NCBI GenBank assembly: GCA_024305745.1
Contig: JAHRBS010000012.1
Coordinates: 1,369,001-1,433,000, forward strand
Source: Polyporus tsugae
Taxonomy: Eukaryota > Basidiomycota > Agaricomycetes > Polyporales > Polyporaceae
Length of the DNA stretch: 64,000 nt
Direction of reading: 5' to 3'
Shown here piece by piece: positions 55,135 through 64,000 of the stretch. A model generated the notes under the pieces. The model was not told the origin of the DNA. It ran no database searches and saw only the letters and a program-made list of their open reading frames with translations. How positions within the stretch are numbered: position 1 is the first letter of the stretch; the number at the start of each line of letters is the position of its first letter. The translations under genes and the position numbers were made by a program.

Positions 55135-56261
55135 TCCGGAGAGCAGTCACGGATCCACGGCGCGCACGCCCAAAGTAATAGGAGTTCGGGGAGGGGTGAG
55201 GAAGGGGGCACCCGGCGAAGGAGGCGGGGTGTAAAGGAGACGGGGGTTGGGAAATGGGAATGGGAGAGGCGATAGGGGACCGGGGGGGTGCGAGCTGGGA
55301 GGATATATGCACTGGGGACTCAAGTACTGACGAGCGATCCATGACAAACTTTAATTCGCAAAGTTGCAAGCGAAGGCCACGCGCCAAAGTACGCGGACTG
55401 GGCCATGAATTCCCCTCTCGCGGACCCACCCAGCCTCGCGCTCGCGCGTGCGAGCGACTGGCCAGCACCAACGGAGTCCTGATCCCATCTCCTCATCTCC
55501 CTCCGCGATTCTGGACTACTTAGCCGATGGGTGGGAGTTCCTTCGCCCGTGAGTCTGTTGCACGAAGTTTGCTCGCCAACAGAAGGTACGCCTTGCCGGC
55601 GCGCAGGCCTGAGATAGTCGGATGCAGATTTACGCATGCACAAGGAGACAGACACGACCTGACAGGCGACTTGCCAATGTTTACTGGTTGTGCACCGCTG
55701 GCGCTGCGAGCAAGTAATGCAACAGCCTCATCGAGCCGACGCAGTCCCGAGACTGTCGCGGTCGAGGAGGGTGTCGTCAGGGCGCGGAAGTAGAAAGGCA
55801 AGGATGGATAAGGGTTAGCCCACAAGAGCTCGTCCCTCCGAGCCCGACCGCGGGCACCGTCCTTCCTGCCCCTTTCGGCTCAATGCAACTCTTCTCCCGC
55901 TTCTGATCGAATCCCCCACCAATTCAGATCTCAGACACCTCAGGCCTCAGGGCCGACCACTTAGCGAATGAAATAATCCAAATTGACACAAACTCCATCA
56001 TTATCATTTCGCCAAAATTGCTTCCGCCTGCGGTCGGGGAACGGCAGGGGACGGCACACAACGGCGGCCCCGGTCCTCGTGCGTTGCCGAAGCCATACGC
56101 ATCACCGACCGTCGCGCATCGCAAGCCGCGTTAGGACGTCAGCTCGCCGATTTCAACATGCCCGACGATGCCTGCGCCGACGTTGTCGCACAGACTCCTT
56201 ATATCGCCCTCTCCTCCGCCCACTATACGTCTGTCCGACTCCCAACGCCAACGCCAACGCC
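55135..56261. promoter_or_regulatory. Divergent intergenic region (P450 / Aim32-like gene)
   Basis: About 1.1 kb between divergent starts. Contains G/A-rich sequence at 55190-55290 and no recognised gene; an open stretch runs in frame upstream of the Aim32-like start from 55983 but is arginine-rich and probably not translated. Confidence 0.45.
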
Positions 56262-57454
56262 ATGCTCGCGCTTACCCGTTCGCGACTCCCCGCAACCCGC
56301 AACGTTAACAACGCCTCGAGGCTGATTCCCGACGCCCCGCAACAGCACTCCCGTCGCCCTCGCCCTGCAACCCCTGACGTCCGCCTCGCCTCTCTTAGTC
56401 TCAGTCCCCGTCTCAGATTCGAGAGCACTTTCGCGCCGCGGTCGGGCCCCGGCGCACCAAGATTGTTCTCGTCGACGGCCTTCCGACGGGCAGAACCGTC
56501 TCTCGCTGGGACGGCCCCCTACCACACTGCGTACGTCTTTCTGCACACACACGTCCCGCCCGCGCAGTACCCGCCCAAGTCCAAGTCGCCGCTCTGGCGC
56601 GCCTTCACGCTGGGCGCACGCCAGTGGGGCGGGGTCGTCAACTTCGCGTGGGCCCCCGGCGGACGGCAGGCTGTCCACCCCGCGTACGTCGGGCTGGGCG
56701 AAGCAAGCGACCGAGGTTCTTCTAGTCCCGGGCAGGAGGAGGAGGCATATGTCGCGTCGGTGTTCTCGTCAGCGCACCCGGCGGGCCGTTTTGTTATTCC
56801 GGAGGTGACGCTCGCGAACCTCGACGCGGTCGATGCGCGCCTTCGTGCGCTCGTGCGCGGAGAGAAGGCCGAGGGGCTGCGTGTCAACGACAATCCGGAG
56901 ACAACGGTGGCGGTCGAAGAAGTTGAGGGGGGTGGAGAGAAGCTATTCCTGTACGTGTGCACGCACGGCTCGCGCGACTGCAGATGCGGGGATAGCGGAG
57001 GAGCCGTCGCGCGTGCCTTGCAGAGGGAGATTGACAGGCGCGGGCTCGCGGAGGAAGTCTTCTTGGGCGAGGTCGCGCACGTCGGAGGGCACAAGTACGT
57101 CGCGATCTATGCTCTCTCTACATCGTACGCCTGCATGTCCATGACGACGGGTGACCGTTCTTCTCTAGATGGGCAGCGAACATCCTGGTGTATCCATCCG
57201 GCGAGTGGTTCGTAGGCGTTTGGGATCCTCTCGATGCGCGACAAAAAAGTTAACGGCGCCACAGGTTGGGATCGGTGCAAGACTCTGACGTCCCGCAAAT
57301 TGTGGACGAACTCGTTGCTTGGCATGCCTCGCATCGGCACACGACGTCATCCATGAGCCGTCCGCCGCTGTGCGCACGGTTCTGGCGCGGGCGAATGGGA
57401 CTCGACAAGGAGGAACAGATCGCATTTCACTCCACCCTCGTCGGGTCGCAGTGA
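56262..57454 (+). CDS. Sucrase/ferredoxin-like (Apd1/Aim32 family) protein, probably mitochondrial
   Basis: Start at 56262 gives an Arg/Ser-rich, acid-poor leader (MLALTRSRLPATRNVNNASR to LFSSTAFRRAEP), a likely mitochondrial presequence of about 80 residues. The domain follows: YHTAYVFLHTHVPPAQYPPK, then YVCTHGSRDCRCGDSGG with clustered cysteines, then VAHVGGHK joined by an intron to WAANILVYPSGEW. Apd1 and Aim32 are thioredoxin-like [2Fe-2S] proteins with two Cys and two His ligands; the H-V-G-G-H pair and the CTHGSRDC region are here. The last exon (SVQDSDVPQIVDEL) needs a GTTCGT donor after GAGTG to stay in frame. A further C-terminal stretch contains CARFWRGRMGL. Stop TGA at 57452-57454. 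The presequence favours the Aim32 side of the family. Confidence 0.85.
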
Positions 57455-60400
57455 GTCGCACCCGGTCGACATACGCTGGTTGCACTCTGTCACAAGGCAT
57501 AGACGGCGGCTTGAAGTTACGCCGCGGAGCGGCGTCGCCGGGACACCGACTTGTTTTGCGGATCACTCTTCCGGAGAGGGGGATAACCGGTCGGGGGTAC
57601 GCCAGGCTCCAGCTTCTCTCCGTAGACGACCAGCGCAGCTGACACACACCGAGAAGCGAAGCAATAGGTGGCGTGGACGCGCAGATGCGCTTGACGCGTG
57701 TACACATCGCGCGCATATACACAAACGTCAGACTCATTATCATAATGCATCGATGCGGCCACGGTTCCAACTTCCATGACCATCTCAGATGGCTCATCGT
57801 CGACGTCCCCGCTGTGGCGCGGTGCGCATCCCCGCCTGCAACCTTCGGAGCGGCGGCCGTAAGATGCGTTCTTCGCCACCCACACGGCGACGATCCTCCA
57901 CGGCAGGCCTAGTATTGTACCGTGCCGGCTTCTCCGTCTTCGAAGGCTCGATAAGTACGTACGCAGATCTCGTCCATCGCTCGAAATGCACATGCGTCCA
58001 CGATTGGATTGATATTGCGCGGCGCCCTTCTTTTTCGCAGTCGGCGTTTCAGACGAGCGCGACATACCCAAGTGCGTCCAATCGTCCTCGGGCGCATCAA
58101 CCCTCCTGACACACTACATGTTATGGACTCCAAGAGTCGAAAGGGAGCCGAGGGCCGGAGACACATATATGACATAGTGCGTGCTCTCTGTTCATGTCAC
58201 ACGGCTGCACATTTCACGCGCACCCTGCGCACACCGGCAGGATGGCGGGGGCGCACTTGCGAGCGACGTCGACAGCATCTTGTCATTCTTACGTGCGTCC
58301 CTGCGGCACATCGACGTCGCGGAACATATCGCGTTAGTGTGCCGCTCTCGAGGTTTCAAATTTTCAGGGATGGACGATGATATCGGCGTTGTGGCGCACA
58401 GCATACTTACTTATGAGACACTTGAGGCTCCTACGTCACTCCGCGAGACGCCTGGGCTGTCACGAGAGACAGGCCGAGCTTTTAGTGTCGTCCTCCTTAG
58501 CTCTGTCTGTCGGGCTGCTGGAGAGCTCCAGCTCCTGGCATGATGTCGGACGTGCTTTTGCGGTGCCTGTGCCGATTTAGCTGATGACATAGACCCTTTG
58601 CCGAGAACCCGAGGTGTGGTTCATGTTTTCTTTGGCGGGCCCTTGCTTGCTAACGTGAAGGGACCCGATACGTTCTGCTCTGTGGTCGGCGGAAGACCTT
58701 GGCGGTTAACTAAGTTGAACCGCCGTGAGCCGCGTGCGTTTTGTATTGGCATCCGGGGCTAACGTCTGCCGAACAACAGAATGCCATGGAGAACTTGCCG
58801 TACATGTCGCGACTGGGTTTCGACTCCCTGCACCAACATGTCTGCCCCGCGAGCTGGCGCATCCCGGTTTCAGCGGACGACGTCAGCCGAGATATCGTAG
58901 AGAGATGGCCTCGGCGGCCCAAGCCTTCATACGATTGTGCCCGCTAACCGCGACTGAATTCGCGATCCCCCAGGAATGAAGGATGTCCCGACTGGGAAAC
59001 AGAAGCGCTAAAGCTTGGGATACGGACGTCCCGACCCTGACAATGTGCTAGACTGTGCTTCTGTGACGGTGTTCGAGCGGGAGGGTGAGTACGTGGTTCC
59101 TCGATCGATCTGTGGAGTGCTGCACGCTTACGGCCGTGGGCTTCTTTGCAGAGGCCCGTCGATCTAGTGTCAGAAGAGTGTCAGAAGCCAACTTGAGCAG
59201 TACGGCACCCGCCAAGGGTCCACTGACCGACTTTGTATGCCATGCGCCCGCGCTGGTACCGTGTCGGCGGTCCTAAGGATATGGATGCCCATGGTTAGCG
59301 TGTGTGCACGTGTGTACCTAATAGGATTTGCTTGCTATCTCCTCCGTCCGCAGGTCGTCGCACCTGGTTACAACGTCGAATGGTATGCGTCGCCGGATCC
59401 CACGGTCAGTCGTATTGAATCCGTCGCAAATCAGATCGTCGCCGTTGAATTTCCAGATGTGTATTTCTTCCGTTCAGCTTGCGTGTGGTGCACGTACTTA
59501 TGCTTTGCAGGGCGACAGCCTTTTGTGCGACACATGTGGCCGCACACATGCTAAAGCGCTGGAGTGTCCGAGATCTCCCATAGCTAGGTTCCACATAGCA
59601 TGTCAGTGATCAAGCCCTCTGGGTAAAACTCGTCCATATGACCTGTCCAGGAGCCTCTGGGCCGTATTCATATGCGTGTCGCTTCGCCACAATTGCTCCC
59701 CGCTAAATCGAATTACCGGGCGGTTAATAAATGACGTCATGAAATCGCGGGCGTTGTGGCGCTACGAGCCAGTGACTTGGATGATGGGAAAGGCATTAGT
59801 TGTTGGAAGCAGATCCTGACTATGAGACCGTCTGCGTTAGTGAGAAATGAATATCGCACAATTGGATAGCGGCAGAGGCCTGCCGAGGGGCCGGGCGGTC
59901 CGACGCATGATGAGGGGGGAGATAAGTATCCGCGACTTCGCTGAGGGCATGGTCTAGTGCAGGGAAGAGGGAAAGGGATAACTGTATAAGCGATCCGTAC
60001 CTACCCGTACGTGACGGCTCCTCAATCATTGTATGACGACGTTTGTATCCTGCCTGCCCCCGGAAGTAAGTAGTCAATGCTGTAGTAACGTAGAGGTCGA
60101 GAAGCAACCTGAGGCTATAGCCACGTAGACCTCAAAGTACCGCTCCAGAGCCACGGAAACGGGTTTGGGAACTCTGAACACGAGTTGTAAGGTATATGAA
60201 TGGCCAAAAGTCCGCCTCATGCGTGCGTCGCGGATGATCGTCCCTCGTGATGTAATGGGTTGCTTGTACCGTTGCGGCAACGACCGAAATGCACAGGGTA
60301 CCAACCTGAGCGTATCCTTGGGACCAAGGAGAACGCAGCAGAAGGGTGCGCTCACCTTCACCGGACGGCTTATCCGCACATTCCATGACCACATCATGCA

Positions 60401-60564
60401 ACGTTTCCGGAGAGACGAAGCGGCTGGCGCGGAGCGTGGACCCTTTCGTACACAGCAACCGAGCGGGAGACGCGACAGCGACCTAGCCGATTAGGATGAA
60501 GACAAACACGTTAATTTGACCTGGAAAACACACAATAACTACGGAAGCATCACTCCTATCGACC
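57455..60564. other. Gene-poor spacer of about 3.1 kb
   Basis: Only short unsupported frames on both strands; no domain, terminal repeat or RNA gene was recognised. Confidence 0.45.
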
Positions 60565-62123
60565 TTACAATCCCGTTAACATCGTCGGCGCACCAAACTC
60601 CGCAGAACCTTCCCTCGGACGCTTTCTCTCCCTCCCGTCCTCATGTCTGGTGTCGTCGTTTTCGATATCGCTCGCGTTGAGGTCCAACTCGATATCCCAA
60701 GCGGGACTTGGCGGGCGTTTGCGAACTGGAGGGGGCCCCAACTCCGGAGATGGAGAACTGTTGAGATCGAGCTCGATGTCCCATGTAGGACTAGGCGGCC
60801 GCGGCCGCGGAGCTGAGGGAGGTCGCGGTGGAGTGGGGGCGCGTCGCTCAGGCACAAGGTCGGATTCTCGTGCGCGTCCCTTGCCCTTGTCAAGACTGGA
60901 TACCCGGTCTTCGGTACTTGCGGAGGCCTGTTGGCTGGCACGTAGCTGGATCTGCGTGCTCACGGGGAGGGCGCTGGTGGCATTGTTTCGGAACGGTTTG
61001 TTGAACGCGTCTTGTATGCGCTTCGCTTTGACTTGTCCAAATCCTGGCAAATTTTGCAACTGCTCAGACGATGCCTTCGAGATGGCTGCGAAGCTCTGAT
61101 GGGCATCGTCAGCATGGACGCCCTTATGCGCGGAACAATACAAAGGAAGACGTAGACGGAATGTGTCAACCGGAAAACATGAAATGGGACGCGTTGCGAG
61201 AGCCACCGGCGTAGCTGCAAAGACCACGGGATATATGCGCAGCCCTATCCCCGGTAGATACGCGAAGCATTACTCTACTTACCCCAAACGAGGTCCGCAG
61301 AGTTTCCACGTCAGTCTTGTTGACTTTACTGATGCTAGTCAGAGCAGTGCGGAGCACTGAATGATAATCTTTGTCGACGCGTTCCTTAATGAGGTCCGGA
61401 GGTTTGTGCTCAAACTGCTTGAAGGTCGACAAGTAGTACCCTGCTTCCTCAGCGCTGGATAATACGCACCATTAGTGTATGACAAGTGATAGATGGAATG
61501 TGAGCTTACTTCCACGCGACTACGACAGTAATCTCGTTGATGAGGCATATCTAGAAATATGGGTGCTCGGATTCAGGAGCGTGCGGCAGACCGTGATGCA
61601 CGAATGCATACCTTCGTCAATTCACGTATCGGCTCTTGATGCTCGCTCTGAATCCAACCCTTTGTTAATGCCACAATATTCTGGCAGGCATGGAGCGCGT
61701 ACAGACCACATCACACATTAGCAAGAGGATGCGAAGATTATAAGCATGTCCGAGCTTCTCAATGCGTTGATGGATATATTCTGGGTGTAGCCTATGATAC
61801 CTCAGACTGGAAGGATCGTCACCGGGTACGGTAGGAGCGCAACAAGGTAGAAGGGATGAACGCACCTCAAGAATAGGACACCTGTAGTCCTGCCCACTTG
61901 GTAATCTGCTAGGATCTCTCCAAACTCTTTCCCGACGTTCCTCGCACATTCCAGAACAGGATTCCCTCGCTGCACGACATGAGTTGCGGGAATGGGCCGA
62001 ACGTATTGCGCGCACCTGACATGGATTGACGATGATGTTGTTGCCTGTCCCGGGAACGACGACTGGTGGTTTGGGCTGACCACCTGGCCTGCTCGACCCG
62101 CTTGAACCTGCGGCTGAGGCCAT
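60565..62123 (-). CDS. ERCC1: DNA excision repair protein ERCC1/Rad10/Swi10
   Basis: Start at 62123: [20 protein letters not shown], then NNIIVNPCQ joined by an intron to [20 protein letters not shown] and [14 protein letters not shown], the hallmark of the ERCC1 central domain. [20 protein letters not shown] and [11 protein letters not shown] follow, then [10 protein letters not shown] and the tandem helix-hairpin-helix end ([20 protein letters not shown]). ERCC1 pairs with XPF/Rad1 to cut 5' of DNA lesions in nucleotide excision and crosslink repair in the nucleus. After the HhH there is an extra ~130-residue Pro/Arg-rich tail containing two near-identical [15 protein letters not shown] units. 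Stop at 60565-60567. The gene is divergent from TPI with 269 bp between starts. Confidence 0.92.
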
Positions 62124-62392
62124 TGGCAATACGTGGCGAATGAATGCAAGCAGGAAGAAAGTATGAGTGTTGAGACGGAGCCGAACGAGTCACGATTCAC
62201 GAAGCGCCGAGGGAGGACCTGGAGATAAGATAAGATGCATGTAGACATGGCGAGACGGGTCGCGTCGCGTCTGCGCGATCGACAATCGTCCCAGAGTCCA
62301 ATCGATCCACCCATTCAAAGCGTCTTCCTCCCTGGTTCTTGCCTGCATCTTACCTTGCCCACCTCCACCTCTCACAGCACACCACGCCCAAT
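62124..62392. promoter_or_regulatory. Bidirectional promoter (ERCC1 / TPI)
   Basis: 269 bp between divergent start codons. The TPI-proximal 60 bp are strongly C/T-rich with CACC repeats (CCCACCTCCACCTCTCACAG), typical upstream of strongly expressed fungal glycolytic genes. No TATA box seen. Confidence 0.55.
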
Positions 62393-63445
<1,053 letters not shown>

Positions 63446-63813
63446 GCGATCGCAGCCACCGAAAGTGTGGAGCTAGTGCGGCTATATACCTATACCTGAC
63501 CAACTTTCTAGACGAGGAGGATTGTAAGAAACGAAGCAAAGAAATGAATGTACTCTTCCTATTCAATGTGTACATCTCGCGCTCTCAGCTCTCGTTTATG
63601 GGTATAGATCATCTGTAAAGGGTATACTAACGTTGCCGACACTACACGGCAGTGACCAGCGGTCCAGCCCAACCGAGAACCCTGCCTGGGTGTAAAAATA
63701 CAGGATGAAACATCTATGTAAACTACGGCATGAGTACTTGAGCTCTAAGTAGCTCCCGGCCAGTCCAGTCCAACCATCGCCGACGTCATATGGTGCCTAC
63801 TAGCTACCGTGTA
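63446..63813. other. Convergent 3' intergenic region
   Basis: Between the TPI stop and the stop of the truncated minus-strand gene. No coding signal seen. Confidence 0.5.
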
Positions 63814-64000
63814 TCAGGCAATGCTGTTTTGGGTCCTATCCACCGAGATAATCCTGAGGTGCCCCGTCGGCGGCGCGCGGACGATTCCCAGCTCGCGCAT
63901 CTCCACGTCGCTCAGCGCCGCCGAGCCGTGCCCGACAGACGACTCCACGGAAACCACGTCCTGATCCCGCTCCGCGCCTTTCGCCGCGTCGAGGCTGAAC
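63814..64000 (-). CDS. C-terminal end of an unidentified gene (truncated by window)
   Basis: An open frame enters from the right edge and ends at TGA (63814-63816), giving about 62 residues: SLDAAKGAERDQDVVSVESS, then ALSDVEMRELGIVRAPPTGH and LRIISVDRTQNSIA. It has high GC and codon use like the neighbours. No domain is recognised in so short a piece; the tail looks hydrophilic and could be a regulatory C-terminus. Confidence 0.5.
   Translation of the reverse strand, partial: FSLDAAKGAERDQDVVSVESSVGHGSAALSDVEMRELGIVRAPPTGHLRIISVDRTQNSIA

Noticed and set aside
55983..56261. Upstream in-frame extension of the Aim32-like gene
   Set aside because: The extension is compositionally odd (Arg/His/Thr-rich) and the internal ATG at 56262 already starts a convincing mitochondrial presequence.

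Overview
This 64-kb window comes from the nuclear genome of a filamentous basidiomycete, most likely an Agaricomycete. The genes are GC-rich and split by many short introns of about 50-65 bp with GT..AG ends. The gene set is fungal: a HET-domain protein, a Zn2Cys6 regulator, a Sch9-type kinase, a DUR3 urea transporter and multicopy cytochrome P450s. All products are read from spliced translations by eye; no database search was possible.

Layout. 0-2 kb: 3' part of eIF3 subunit L (+). 2.3-5.1 kb: DUR3 urea transporter (-), with four GATAAG sites upstream and a predicted 6-nt microexon. 5.9-14.9 kb: an F-box gene, P450-A, an F-box remnant and P450-B, all (+). 15.9-16.9 kb: class I glutamine amidotransferase (+). 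17.7-20.1 kb: Sch9-like AGC kinase (+). 20.7-23.0 kb: HET-domain protein (-), divergent from a GNAT-Mss4 fusion (+) at 23.3-24.7 kb. 25.2-28.8 kb: syntaxin-8-like SNARE (-) and Zn2Cys6 regulator (-). 28.8-32.9 kb: gene-poor. 33.0-39.1 kb: P450-C and a broken F-box gene, both (-), with a flavin monooxygenase relic between them. 41.2-41.8 kb: DUF1348/NTF2-like protein (+). 42.8-44.8 kb: C2H2 protein (-). 45.5-51.7 kb: Yor1/MRP-type ABC exporter (+). 52.7-55.1 kb: an unrelated P450 (-). 56.3-57.5 kb: mitochondrial sucrase/ferredoxin-like (Aim32/Apd1) protein (+). 57.5-60.6 kb: gene-poor. 60.6-62.1 kb: ERCC1/Rad10 (-), divergent from triosephosphate isomerase (+) at 62.4-63.4 kb. A truncated gene (-) runs off the right end.

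The most striking structure is a module, F-box gene followed by a 14-exon P450 in the same orientation, present three times. Copy 1 is F-box plus P450-A. Copy 2 is an F-box stub plus P450-B. Copy 3 is inverted about 22 kb away and is F-box pseudogene plus P450-C. P450-A and P450-C are almost identical through exons and introns, forming inverted-repeat arms of about 3.1 kb. Copies 1 and 3 are complementarily damaged: copy 1 keeps an intact F-box gene but its P450 has lost one splice acceptor (AG to GG), while copy 3 keeps that acceptor but its F-box gene is broken. The arms could support gene conversion or inversion of the kinase/HET/regulator segment between them.

The housekeeping genes (eIF3L, Sch9, SNARE, ERCC1, TPI) look intact and ordinary. 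The accessory genes (P450s, ABC exporter, HET, regulator, flavoprotein relic) suggest detoxification or secondary metabolism plus self/non-self functions, but I see no complete biosynthetic cluster with a backbone enzyme.
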